DNA of 64,000 nt. Origin: Haliclona indistincta. Its lineage: Eukaryota; Porifera; Demospongiae; Haplosclerida; Chalinidae. The DNA lies in assembly GCA_964017065.1 (NCBI GenBank), contig OZ024786.1:14892940-14956939 (forward strand). Direction: 5' to 3'. The position numbers and the translations under genes were made by a program. Positions 35,428-46,749 of the stretch are shown here, piece after piece. Within the stretch, counting starts at the first letter, position 1. Each line of letters opens with the position of its first letter. The notes under the pieces are model-generated. The model ran no database searches and had not been told where the DNA came from. It was given only the letters and a program-made list of their open reading frames with translations.

Positions 35428-36605
35428 ATTATTAGGGAGGTACGGTAGTGACTCCCTATGTAGGGATGAACGAGAAAACAAAATGGCGGCTACAATGTAT
35501 TAGCGTTCAAACGCTGATATTTCGCCTAGTGATGGATTTTGTACGTCCAAAGACACTTATATCTGCTTTCTGGCGTTGCCCCATCTTACAGTAGCAAGGA
35601 GATTGCTCGAAATTGTTACTAAAGTGATGAACCTGGAAACGGTGAAAAATTCTTCTTCTTCTTCAGCACGCCTAGCGCCTTTATGCGAGCAGTGCCGAGA
35701 CCAAAACACCCACGAACAGTCGTGAAATTCTCCTGGCAGGTGCCTTTTGAACTTTGTTTTAGCGAAACGGTGATATAAATTCCGCGATTTCTCGATCGTG
35801 ATCCATTGTCAGCTAAGTGTTAGACGCCATTATTGTGATTGCGCAATACGCACGTGACGAAGCAGTGGTTAGCGCACGTGACCAAGTACTAGCTAGTCAA
35901 GCTAGAGTATCGCCGCGCCGTACACATCCCCAGCATTTGTCTGGAGTCTTCGAAGAACGGTAAGCTCGTGTAGGATCACCATTCTCCACTTGCTAGATAA
36001 TTTACCGTCTACAAACAAGTGTGGGCGGGGCTCGTATGCATTCATGCGTAGGCGAGCTGCAACAAAACAATTTTAACTGCAAGTTTAGAAAGCCATCAAC
36101 AACTGGAAACTAAACAAATTAATGGTGGAAACAAATTAGACTGCTTGATACATGCATGATATTGAACTGCTTTTTGCTGAAAAAGAGAAAAGGACACAAA
36201 GAAAATTAAAAAGATTTGTATCGAAATCAAAAGGATGTAGTGATGAGGAAATATACCACTGGTCCACAATGTAAACCAACAAGGAACAATTAGCATGGAA
36301 TGGTAACACGATTGACTTGCTAACAGACCATAGATCTCTACATCAGTGGCTGTACATAAGATCAATATTATGTCACAAGCTGAAGTCAATTCAATGCACT
36401 TCAGGTGTCAGTCAACGGCAACTAGCTGAACTAGCTATATTCAGGCCGTAGCAGCCACTGATGTAGGGATCTATGGTCTGTTAGCAAGTCAATCGTGTTA
36501 CCATTCCATGCTTTTTCCTTGTTGGTTTACATTGTGGACCAGTGGTATATTTCCTCATCACTACATCCTTTTGATTTCGATAGAAATCTTTTTAATTTTC
36601 TTGTA
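35428..36605. repeat. Composite interspersed repeat, copy 1 of unit 3
   Basis: It begins attagggaggtacggtagtg and ends in a foldback palindrome (36200-36605). It interrupts spacer sequence that is continuous in units 1 and 4 (cataaaaccctattacactataccaattgc, about 49381). Related copies are 36851-38568 and 44079-45866, and part of unit 2 (15454-17366). It includes a block with aatggcggc and sequence resembling a CpG-rich promoter (gcgcaatacgcacgtgac). No credible ORF. Confidence 0.7.
36200..36605. repeat. Foldback palindrome (unit 3, first)
   Basis: The arms, about 36200-36360 and 36447-36605, share the copy-specific variant gaggaaat / atttcctc (other copies have gaagaaat). The loop is about 85 bp. 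Confidence 0.9.
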
Positions 36606-36850
36606 CCAATTGCACTCCATGTGGTCTGCACATGCGTTTTTGCTATGTTATCTCAGAAGTTGGTAGTGCTTAGCTTGCACTATGCCAGTCTCATATCCTG
36701 TCCCACTGTACCGACATACAAGGTGAAACAGTCAAACTACATATTCTAATGGAAAGTGATTTTCAGTTATCCATTAGCCCAATACTGTGAACTTCACGAT
36801 TTGTGATGTGTCAACACCGTAAAATGTCGGCAAAATAACCATTATAACTA

Positions 36851-38568
36851 GTATTAGGGAGGCACGGTAGTGACCCTGCTCTCTGGCGTTGGCAACTTAC
36901 CCCATCTTACAGTAGTAAGGAGATTGCTTGAAATTGTTACTAAAGTGACGAACCTGGAAACGGTGAAAATCGAGTTTCGCCGGTCATCTTCTTCTTTCTT
37001 CAGCGCGCCTAGCGCCTTTACGCAAGCAGTGCCGAGACCAAAACACTCACGAACAGTCATGAAATTCTCCTGGCAGGTGCCTTTTGAATTTTTTTTTTAG
37101 CGAAACGGCGATATAAATTCCGCGATTTCTCGATCGTGATCCATTGTCAGCTAAGTGTTAGACGCCATTATTGTGATTGCGCAATATGCACGTGACCAAG
37201 AAGTGGCTAGCGCACGTGACCAAGCACTAGATAGAGTATCGCCGCGCCGTATGGATCACGGAGAACACATACCCGGTATTTTTCTAGTCTTCGAAGAACG
37301 GTAAGCTCGTAGAGGATCACCATTCTGCGCTTGCCAGATAATTATAACCGCCGTATTGGTCTACATACAAGTATGGGCGGGGCTCGTATGCACTGCATGC
37401 ATTCATGCGTAGGCGAGCTGATATGTACAGCAAAACAATTTTAGCTACACGAAGAGAGTGAATTAATGTTAGGAATGTATGACGTCACGTCAATAGCAAC
37501 AATACATTTTACCTAACAAAATGGCCGCCAAAAACTTGCTCTCTCGCAGAGTGAAGTCGCGCTTGTCGCTGTATATGCTTCTAGAGACGCTAGGTGAGAT
37601 CTACTTTCATGATTAATGTTTTAGCATTGCAGTCATGAAGTTTTAGAGCTTAAATAACAGTAGAACTGGAATTCCTGTCCTTAACGTTAGGTTCGTCGTG
37701 AACGGTCAACTTTTGTTCTCTTCCACCGATGTAGCACTGATTGGGGCCAATCCCGCTGCCAACAGATAAGCATCCGAGGTGAAAGCTTCAATGCAGCGAT
37801 AACAGAGCTTAACTACCAGTAGTCCCTGAGATTCGCTCTCTAACGTGTTTTTCCAAATGGCTGCCTGTCATTCAAATTTCTGTCACGTGAGTGTGATCTG
37901 ACAAGAAGCCATATAAAGCATAAGATTTAATAAGGATAGAGGATCAAAATGATATATAAATCATAACTCTAGGACAAATAATTCTAGAGAAATCAAGCAA
38001 AATGTCAAACACACAATTATTCCCTCTCTTCGTGTGGAACACTGTACAAGTTTAGTATTAATAAAGAAAAGCCATCAACAGCAGGAAAACTAAACTAATA
38101 GTGGAAACAAGGGCGGCTCAGTACATCCATGATATTGAACTGCACTTCGCTGAAAAAGAAAAAGGACATAAACAGGAAAATTAAAAAGATCTGTATCGAA
38201 ATCAAAAGGATGTAGTGATGAAGAAATATAATACCACTGGTCCACAATGTAAATCAACAAGGAACAATTAGCATGGAATGGTAACACGATGGACTTGCTA
38301 GCAGACTATAGACCCCTACATGAGTGGCTGTACATAAGATCAATATTATGTCACAAGCTGAATTCAATTCAATGCATGTCATGTGTCAGTCAAAAGCAAC
38401 TTGCTGAACTAGCTATAGTCAGGACACAGCAGGCACTGATGTAGGGATCTATGGTCTGTTAGCAAGTCAATCGTGTTACCATTCCATGCTTGTTCCTTGT
38501 TGGTTTACATTGTGGACCAGTGGTATATTTCTCCATCACTACATCCTTTTGATTTTTAATTTTCTTGT
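36851..38568. repeat. Composite interspersed repeat, copy 2 of unit 3
   Basis: It begins ttagggaggcacggtagtg and ends in a foldback (38171-38568). TAGTA lies at both borders (about 36846-36850 and 38569-38573), suggesting a short target duplication. The 37420-38560 part matches 15454-17366 of unit 2 and lacks the 845-bp TIR insertion found there. Confidence 0.7.
38171..38568. repeat. Foldback palindrome (unit 3, second)
   Basis: Left arm about 38171-38340, right arm about 38430-38568, the right arm slightly shortened at its end (the cgatagaaat segment is missing). Confidence 0.85.
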
Positions 38569-38936
38569 TAGTAATAACTGCATATAGTGCATGCAGCGGC
38601 TAACTTTAGATGGGCATGCAATATCCCCAAAAATCACAATACCATTGCAGGAGATTGTCTCAGTACAGCTAGCATGCACCGGGCTGAGTGCATGGTAATA
38701 ATATTTATTGTAAGCGTGCTACAGGCACATGACAATAGATAGGTAGAGATAGGCATAATCTGGCACATGTAACTGTTAATAAATTGACCAATAGTGCAGC
38801 GACTGTAGACTGGATAGCAGCATGCAATATGGTATGAGTAGACCCTTCGAAAAATTAATTGAAATCTGGTTAGATATATTTACAAAAATTTAAGTGTTAG
38901 AACTGAGAAATCTGAAATACACTAATAAAATTTTGA

Positions 38937-39350
38937 TTATCTTTTATTTTTTGAGTCACAGTACTTTGAAGAAGGTAGTTCACAGCTGTTGCTATCCCAT
39001 GCAATGCCAGAGTCAGTAGAGCACAGCAACATATCCGCTGCATCCGGTGGTTCGTCAAGGAGAGGGAGAACGTCTTCCAGCAGGTATTCGTGCCCGAGGT
39101 GCACGTCTGATTCTTCATTCATTGTTCTCTCCAGAGTTCGTCTGAATCTCTGATAGCAGGCAGGGCCTGTAGACTCCATTGCATCCACGAGAGAGACGAT
39201 GCAGTACTGTCTGCTGGTCTGGTGTGGTTGTAGCAACTGTTTGCAGACAGCGAGCGTTATGAGTCGCTCGGACACAAGGTAGGGACAAAGCTGGTTAAGA
39301 TTAATGTATCGCACTAGCTCAGGAAGATAGCGATGGAGAGTAGTCGCCAT
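38937..39350 (-). CDS. B3: CARD-only protein, 137 aa
   Basis: Intact B-type frame, start ATG at 39348-39350 (MATTLHRY). CARD about residues 5-98, as in B1, with MNEESDVHLGHEYLLEDVLP and the linker PPDAADMLLCSTDSGIAWDS. A small indel relative to B1 extends the tail to KYCDSKNKR. The TATA box (TATAAAG, 39413-39419) is kept. B3 shares TTAA in the first-helix coding region with A1, where a piggyBac-like element landed. Role as for B1. Confidence 0.8.
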   Translation of the reverse strand: MATTLHRYLPELVRYINLNQLCPYLVSERLITLAVCKQLLQPHQTSRQYCIVSLVDAMESTGPACYQRFRRTLERTMNEESDVHLGHEYLLEDVLPLLDEPPDAADMLLCSTDSGIAWDSNSCELPSSKYCDSKNKR

Positions 39351-39412
39351 GACTAACAGCAACTAGAATACCATCTGCAGACTGAATGCAACTTCGCGTG
39401 GACAGCTACGTA

Positions 39413-39419
39413 CTTTATA
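39413..39419 (-). promoter_or_regulatory. TATA box of B3
   Basis: TATAAAG on the minus strand about 63 bp upstream of the B3 ATG, at the same spacing as in B1. Confidence 0.5.
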
Positions 39420-39829
39420 GAGCTATGTTAAGGGGATTCCCATCACGGCGGCAATAATAATTATTTTTTAAATTCAAATTTCCGCGGGCTTTAACGTATC
39501 ATGAGTTATGACGTTGTCGTAGAATTTACACTAATTATGCAGCGATGCGTGGCAACGGTCCCATTGTCATGATATCATGACATAAACCTTATTAGCAAGC
39601 TTCATAACAAAATTAATTGCAATGCACAATAATTATCAAACATAAACAATGCGTGACATGGTTGCCGGCATCTTTGTAATTCAAGTAGTTCCGAAGAAAT
39701 TTAGAATAGAGCTGAATTAATTAGACAAAGGTTGCTGGTTGCTGGTTGCCAGGCACATACACAATGTTAGGATGCACTCATTAGCTAGTACAAACAAAGC
39801 CATTATACCGTTAGTTATTACTTAGTTAT

Positions 39830-40397
39830 TATGCCTCGGTGGGCGGAGCCACGAGGCATACAGTAATCGTGCGTGTCTGTGTCTGTCTGTGTGTCTGTCC
39901 GCTCTAGTTCTGAATGACAGCGAAGAATCAGCTGGTGGTAAGTGCAATATAGACAGAACACGTTAATAGCTCGAACTTGATGGTCTTAGATTTTTGAATT
40001 AAAGCTTTGTTTGTGAGTTATGGCGTGATTTGCTTACTTTGTTTACCGTACGTTGCTGGCGATCTGGACTTCTCCAAAGGCAAAGCTGTCCACAGTTGAC
40101 AGCCTAGAAGCTGATAGGTTAGAATTTTACTACAGGATAGTAGCGCAGGTCCTGATAAATCGTGTAAGCAAGCTATCGAAGCTATCTCGCTCGTGGAATG
40201 CGTTGCTGTGCTAAACACTGTAGACACGCCCAGTTTATTTGTGGTTAGCACTGATTGGCTTCTGATTGCTTAACTAAAGCACTGCATTGTGATTGCTGTA
40301 CAGAATTCCTGTATACATGCATCTGCAGTTGCTGTGTTTGTGGAATGGTGGATAGTGTCATTCCACCGAGGCATCTGCACCTAAGGTGCTATTTTTT
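39830..40397 (+). repeat. CCTCGGTGG interspersed repeat, full-length copy
   Basis: It starts tatgcctcggtgggcggagc with a terminal hairpin (cacgaggcata), a (gtct) rich stretch, and ends ccaccgaggcatctgcacct, aaggtgc and T-run. It interrupts ttattac ... ttcacatgtagc, which is continuous in unit 1 (about 8965-8990). Confidence 0.75.
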
Positions 40398-40777
40398 CAC
40401 ATGTAGCTATTGCACCATGCACACTGACCTGGTGCATTATTGGTTATTATAAGTGACTAGCTGCATGCAAAGTGTCTAGCCATGTATAGACACAGGTATC
40501 ATTGATAGTAATGAGTAGTTGACTCTGATATAATAAGTGACTTTGAACTCCTTTATCCTGGCACCGATCGATTCACAGGTTCATAGTCAATTAATTTTAC
40601 TGAGCTTAGCGCCACTATTTACAATGTGTGACATTATGCGCTAACATCTCTGAACTATTAAAATGCAGAGAAAACTGAATACAACATGCTATTTGAGTGT
40701 ACACATCATGCATGGGTAGCACTGTAGTGGGTAAGTACAAGCACTACCATGTTGTGAGGGGCTATCTACATATATAT

Positions 40778-41516
40778 GTTACGACCTGATTCACAACCTG
40801 ACCCGTTTCGAAGCCGGCCGGCCGTCGGTTTCGAAGCCGGTTAACCCGATTTACAAATGACCCGCACATAACTCAGTTGGCCCGTTTTAAAACCATTAAC
40901 GTTTCAATGCTTCAGGGTGCGCACCTGCATTATATATCGACAAAAATGACCTACGTAGCTAATAGCACGAGTGCTGCATGTCACGGTTATAGCTCATGCA
41001 GTGCAGCGCAGCAAGAATGAAAAGTGTCCGCGGCCGCGTTTTAGGCATCATGTGCTACTACAGTCATCGACAGGAGCGTCGTTGTAAGTGCTTTAGCAGC
41101 ACAGCAAGCGGCCTACCTGCTAAATTGACAGGATTGCCGTTACGAATGGTTCAGCAACGCAGTGCAGCAAGAAATGTTGTGTGCATGCTACAGTTGTTTG
41201 GGTAACAATCAAACTGCACTAAAATCCATAGAAACATGTCACAGCTATCTTCTTAATTCAGACATGAGGCTCCTGTATACATGGAAGCAAAGAACAATAG
41301 GATTGCAATGCAATGTATATGGACACTCTTGCCTCGCTGTAGAGTACATGTACACGTTATGTTATACATGTAGTATAATAGTCGAAGTCTATGACACGTG
41401 CACATAAGCATTATGCACACAAGTTAACCGGTTTTGAATCTGGCGCGCAGCTAACCCGCTTCGAAACCGGTCGACCGGTTTCGAAGCGATTCGAAGGTTG
41501 TGAATCAGGTCATAAC
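40778..41516. mobile_element. TIR element with ttcgaa-rich ends, 739 bp
   Basis: It begins gttacgacctgattcacaac and ends with the near-perfect complement gttgtgaatcaggtcataac. Subterminal blocks repeat accggtttcgaa / ttcgaagccgg several times. Other units read ctacat ... acaactaacatgg without it (about 51238). The flanking DNA is AT-repetitive, so the target duplication is unclear. An open frame inside (40996-41407) has no recognisable domain. Confidence 0.75.
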
Positions 41517-42999
41517 ATATACAACTAACATGGAGACTGAATTCTAAACCAAAATGAGTACAAGCAACCTATTATGGTCTATAGTGGAAGGAGGGAAATA
41601 AAATGTCATCAATTCCAGTGCTGTAGTAACTATGTTGCTATGACAACATGGAGCCAATGTGACCAGTTATAACACATTCCATGCAGCACTGAAATTGAAT
41701 GCATGGCGGCCGCCATGAAATCATTGAAAGGTAGCTGTGCAATGTCCTTCTCCTTGAAATCTCAGCTTATGGAGCAGTGTAGGTTCTTGATGTGTCAAGA
41801 GTTCATCATAAATAAGAGCTCAATATCACAATGTAAATAGCACGAATTACATCATCAGTTGCATGGGCGATGAATCTCACTTGAGGTTCACAGTGTAAGT
41901 AGGCATTGATACAGGTAGCTGCCATTCAGCAGTACAGTTATCAGTAATCAGCTGCAGTCAATACCTACTTACACAGTGCATGCATGGGCCTTAAATGAGA
42001 TCCCGACAACGCCCAACTGCTGCAGTAGTTGGTCGCTATACTCTTGTTTAGGAACTCTATGTGTAATAGTACTAACTTATCACCTGAGTGCTGACTAGTT
42101 AAATACAAATATTATGACAGTGCATTTTGAGGATCAGTTATATTGTACATGTAGTTGCATCATGCAGTCTCTATTGGACATTTGTATACTATAGGTACGT
42201 GGGTGTCTAGACACTCATGATTCTATAACCAATAGTGTAGCTTAGGCTGTTATGTAATACTACTATAGCTTGTGGTTTTCAGTGAATAGTGCATGCATGA
42301 TTAGCTATACAAAATCCATTAAACTAACTACGTATTACCAGAAATTTGCATATTACAGAATCAGGCGGTTTAAGCTGCATCAGCTATCTGCGTACAAGCT
42401 TATGCTGCATGGAGCATAAAAAGCTCATTGTAAACTCATTCTTGTTTTGCTACAACTGTGACTCTGAGAAAAAATTTAGGTAAATTACTTGAGAAGAGCC
42501 TTTATTATAAGAAGAAGAGCCTTTATAACCTGCTATGGGAAGAGCTATTATCGTGCATGCAGTATTGTTGTCATCGTTATTCCTAGAACTCTTTAATGTG
42601 GTGTGAATCTATAACAATGTTCTTACTATAATTAGGTGAAGGTACTATACCAGGTCTTAGATCGTCTTAACTGATCAAAAGGACATGCAGCAGAGCATAA
42701 TCCGTATAAAGCAGAGGTCAGCTCTTGATGCTCTCCTTGACTGAGTTCCGATCATGCGGTGCAAATTCATGTTTGCTGTATTTTGGTCATGCCTTATAAG
42801 AAAGCATAACATTAAAATTAATGTCACTAATAGTATATAATTCATCTCTTTGTTCAGGGGAATTTTCTCTGTAAATACACTAGGTTGATTGTAATTAATG
42901 CCTGGCTCAGCTAATGTTGATCACACATCTATCATGATTATAAAAACTCAGACACAAATTAATGAACACTTTTATACACTTATCGCAGCATGACATAAC

Positions 43000-43597
43000 C
43001 AAGGGCGTATAGAGAAAGAGGGCATGCAACTGTCAATTACTCCCGTAGGATAGCGAAATACTTATTGTTACTAAAAATAAACATCAATTAAACTCCGTAT
43101 ACTTTTAGTATACAGTGCATACGTCAGAGCGTATGCGGAGAGTGAAATGGCTAGTGCAGGTACACCTGTATCTAAACGGCGACGTAGTGACAGTAGTAGC
43201 TGCTCGCCCTTGTCTGTAACCGCTAGACGATTGCTTGTTGCTAAATGCGCGAGGGAAGGCACACTGGTCACGCATTCTTCAAGCTGGAGTCCATTGCACT
43301 ATTCAAACACGTAGACTACAAAGGCGTCAGGAGAACACCGGCGTAGGACTGGTATGCGTCGCTGTGCCTGAGATCGCGGGACACGTTGCCTAGCCTAGGG
43401 CCCTAGGCGCGGCGTAGGTAGACTGGATCATGGATCTGAACGGATCTGAATAATATATTATGCGTCATTTGTTACCGCCTACTTTTTTCTACGTCAGTAA
43501 TTGATGGGCGTAACTTCTAATTTTAGTAACAATAAATATTTCGCTATCCTACGGGAGTGATTGACGGTTGCATGCCCTCTTTCTCTATACGCCCTTG
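43000..43597. mobile_element. hAT-like TIR element, 598 bp
   Basis: Very long inverted ends (over 70 bp, from caagggcgtatagagaaaga inward). It is flanked by ACATAAC on both sides (42993-42999 and 43598-43604); the empty site (gacataactcaggctg) is in unit 2 near 9913. The CAAGGG terminus with 7-8-bp duplication fits hAT. Non-autonomous. Confidence 0.8.
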
Positions 43598-44586
43598 ACA
43601 TAACTCAGGCTGTAATATCAAACGTTGAAATAATGCTATTAATAAAACTGTCGGTACTTTTGATCTGCATGACATAATGGATAATGATAAAACACACAAT
43701 TCCTCTACTCATTCCCATCACGGCGGCAATAATATTTTTAAATTCAAATTTCCGCGGGCTTTAACGTAACATGACGTTGTCATAGAATTTACACTACTTA
43801 TGCAGCGATGCATGGCAACGGTCCCATTGTCAAGATATCATGACATAAAACTTATTAGCAAGCTTCAAAACAAAATTAATTGCAATGCACAATAATTATC
43901 AAACATAAACAATGCGTGACATGGTTGCCGGCATCTTTGAAATTCAAGTAGTTCCAAAGAAATTTAGAATAGAGCTGAATTAATTAGACAAAGGTTGCTG
44001 GTTGCTGGTTGCCAGGCACATACACAATGTTAGGATGCACTCATTAGCTAGTATAAACAAAGCCATTATACCATTTATTAGGGAGTCACGGTAGTGACTC
44101 CCTATGTAGGGATGAACGAGAAAACAAGATGGTGGCTACATACAATGTATTAGCGTTCAATCGCTGATATTTCGCCTGGTGATGAATTCTATACGTCTAA
44201 AGACACTTAGATCTGCTCTCTGGCGTTGCCCCATCTTACAGTAGCAAGGAGATTGCTCGAAATTGTTGCTAAAGTGACGAACCTGGAAACGGTGAAAATC
44301 GAGTTTCGTTTTCTTCTTTCTTCCACTCGCCTAGCACCTTTATGTGAGCAGTGCCGAGATCAAAACACCCACGAGGAGTCGTTAAATTCTCCTGGCATGT
44401 GCCTTTTGAACTTGGTTTTTAGCGAAACGACGATATAAATTTGACGAGTTCACGATCACGAACAGGTGTCAGCTAAGGGGAATGACTCAATTCACCCGGT
44501 TTGAAACCGTTGCCATGGCAATCACGTGATAACTATGGACGAATACTGTCAACTAAACCCAAAACCCTAAAAACCTTCTCCTAACT

Positions 44587-44768
44587 GCGCAGAGTCGGGA
44601 GGGGTATCCTAACCCGGGCCTTCGGCCCTTGGTAAGCCTAAGGATCGTCGGGAGGGGCGTCCTAAACAGGGCCTTCGGCCCTAGCTAAAGATCGTCGGGA
44701 GGGGCGTCCTAAACAGGGCCTTCGGCCCTAGGCCCTAGCTAAGGATCGTGGGAGGGTCGTTCTAAACT
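44587..44768. repeat. Tandem repeat, about 4 copies of 45-55 bp
   Basis: Units read gatcgtcgggaggggcgtcc, then ctaaac and a small hairpin gggccttcggccc. The interior of the Mutator-like element consists largely of these. Confidence 0.9.
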
Positions 44769-44844
44769 AAGGATCGTCGAGAATGTTACTACTAGCTAGA
44801 AAACTTAAGTTTTTTTTGTGAAAAAAAAAAACAAAAAAATCAAT

Positions 44845-44917
44845 GGACACGGTGAGGATCGAACCGTGAACGTCTACATCACAAACCACCGCACTAAACC
44901 TCTGAGCCACCGGAACC
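44845..44917 (-). other. tRNA-like Pol III promoter segment (degenerate)
   Basis: The 73-nt minus-strand segment has an A-box-like tggctcagaggtttag and a perfect B-box core ggttcgatcc at tRNA-like spacing, followed by T-runs that would terminate Pol III. The acceptor (5 of 7 pairs), D, anticodon and T stems pair poorly, so it is not a functional tRNA. It could be a tRNA-derived SINE head or a tRNA pseudogene picked up by the Mutator-like element. Confidence 0.4.
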
Positions 44918-45473
44918 TGCTGACCAACCGTTGCTACAAACTAGGCTTTATAGTGATTCAGTACGCGCGAGCATGTAGATGAAATAAGCCCCCGAAGGGG
45001 GCTTGTGCACGTGACGTACCCGTGACGTAGTCGTTTCAAACCGGGTGAAATGAGTCATAACCGTCAGCTAAGTGTTTGACGCCATTATTGTGATTACGTA
45101 ATACGCACGTGACCTATCACACGAATTTATTAGTAGAGTATCGCCGTATGGAGAGCTCATATTGGCGTCTGGAGTCTTCGAAGAATAACTCACTGAGTAA
45201 GCTCGTGTATTATCATCGTTCTGCTGCTTGCCAGATAGTATCACCTCTATACAGAAATTTCTAAACCAGAGTGGGCAGGGCTCGTATGCAGTGGAATCCT
45301 GCAGCATGCATGAATGCATTAGCTAGTTTCAGTATTTAGGAATAACATGAGCTGCAAGTTAAAAAGCAACAACAGCAAACCAAACCAATGGTGGAATCAA
45401 AGAGATACATGATCTTGGTGATTTCGAACTGCACCAAAAATTTGAAACTCACTGAAAAAGAAAAAAGGACACA

Positions 45474-45866
45474 AACAAGAAAATAAAAAGATTTCTAACG
45501 AAATCAAAGGGATTTAGGGATAAAGAAATCTGCTACTGGTCCACAATGTAAACCAACAAGGAGCAAGTATGGAATGGTAACACGATTGACTTGCTAACAG
45601 ACCATAGATCCCGACATCAGTGGCTGTACATAAGATTTGATTTTGATACAAGCTGAATTCATGTCAGGTGTCAGTCAACAGCAACTAGCTGAACTGCTAT
45701 AGTCAGCCACAGCAGCCACTGATGTAGGGATCTATGGTCTGTTAGCAAGTCAATCGTGTTACCATTCCATACTTGCTCCTTGTTGGTTTACATTGTGGAC
45801 CAGTAGCAGATTTCTTTATCCCTACATCCCTTTGATTTCGTTAGAAATCTTTTTATTTTCTTGTTT
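45474..45866. repeat. Foldback palindrome (unit 4)
   Basis: The arms, about 45474-45632 and 45710-45866, share at least five variants not found in the unit 2 and 3 foldbacks (taacgaaatc, aaaggga, ggataaag, tctgctactgg, gagcaagtatgg), each present in both arms. Confidence 0.9.
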
Positions 45867-45960
45867 ATTTAGTTATTAGTTATTTCACATGTAGCTGTTA
45901 CACCATGCACACTGACCTGGTGTATCAATGGTTATTATAAGTGACTAGCTGCATGCAAAG

Positions 45961-46113
45961 CAGTGGCGGATCTACAGGGGGGCCAGGGGGGGCCAGGCCC
46001 CCCTAAATTTTAAAATTATAAACCACACAATGGAATGTAAACAAGCCTTGTACAAACTTATAATACGAATAAATTATGGCCCCCCCAAGCACCTCAGGCT
46101 AGATCCGCCACTG
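45961..46113. mobile_element. hAT-like MITE, 153 bp, 8-bp target duplication
   Basis: Inverted ends CAGTGGCGGATCTA. ATGCAAAG flanks both sides (45953-45960 and 46114-46121); unit 3 has the empty site gcatgcaaagtgtctagcc (about 40463). A central gggggggcc / ggccccccc block pairs as well. Confidence 0.9.
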
Positions 46114-46749
46114 ATGCAAAGTGTCTAGTCATGTATAGACACAGGTATCATTGATAGTAATGAGTAGTTGATATAATAAGTGACTTTGAACTCCTTTATC
46201 CTGGCACCGATCGATTCACAGGTTCATAGTCAATTAATTTTACTGAGCTTAGCGCCACTATTTACAACGTGTGAAATTTGCGCTAACATCTCTGAACTAT
46301 TAAAAAGCAGAGAAAAATGAATACAACATCAGTGCTATTTGAGTGTATACATATTATCATCATGGTATAGTGCTGTAGTCAGTGGGTAATTAAGTACAAG
46401 CACTACCATGTTGTGATGGGCTATATACCACTAACATGGAGACTGACTTCTAAACCAAAATGAGTACAAGCAACCTATTATGGTCTATAGTTTGGTCTAT
46501 AGTTGAAGAAGGGAAATAAAGTGTCATAAATTCCAGTGTTGCTATGACGACATGGAGTCAATGCAATGTGACCAATACCTATAGTATACTTACAACATGG
46601 AGCCTATGTGACCAATACCTACTCACACAATTCCGTGCAGCACTGAAATTCAATGCATGGCGGCCGCCATGAACTCACTGAAAGATAACTGTGCAATGTC
46701 CTTCTCCTTGAAATCTCAGCCTATGAGGTTTTTGATGTATCAAGAGTTC

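Larger units (their letters stand above)
26516..42160. repeat. Segmental duplication unit 3 (A3 + B3)
   Basis: Most complete unit: it opens at the gcagtctctattggacatt marker, then minisatellite remnant (about 26814-26860), A3, spacer with two foldback-bearing repeats, B3, and the B upstream region to the next marker. Insertions are listed separately. The remaining stretches (26870-28050, 28825-29560, 32451-33630, 34063-35427, 40398-40777 and 41517-42160) are noncoding paralogous DNA. A small nested palindrome (gtatacccggtatacc) sits at about 33248-33280. Confidence 0.8.
44478..45062. mobile_element. Mutator-like non-autonomous element, 585 bp, 10-bp target duplication
   Basis: The ends are inverted (atgactcaattcacccggtt and its near complement at the right). 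GTCAGCTAAG flanks both sides (44468-44477 and 45063-45072), single in unit 3 (about 35809). A 9-10-bp duplication is characteristic of Mutator (MULE) elements. It contains a GC-rich tandem repeat and a tRNA-like segment. Confidence 0.7.
44079..45866. repeat. Composite interspersed repeat (unit 4)
   Basis: It begins tagggagtcacggtagtgac and ends in the foldback palindrome. TTTAT occurs at both borders, and it interrupts accgttagttattac, continuous in units 1 and 3. It is itself interrupted by the Mutator-like element at 44478-45062. Confidence 0.7.

Noticed and set aside
44845..44917. Functional tRNA gene
   Set aside because: A and B boxes are present but the T stem and anticodon stem do not pair, so a canonical cloverleaf cannot form.
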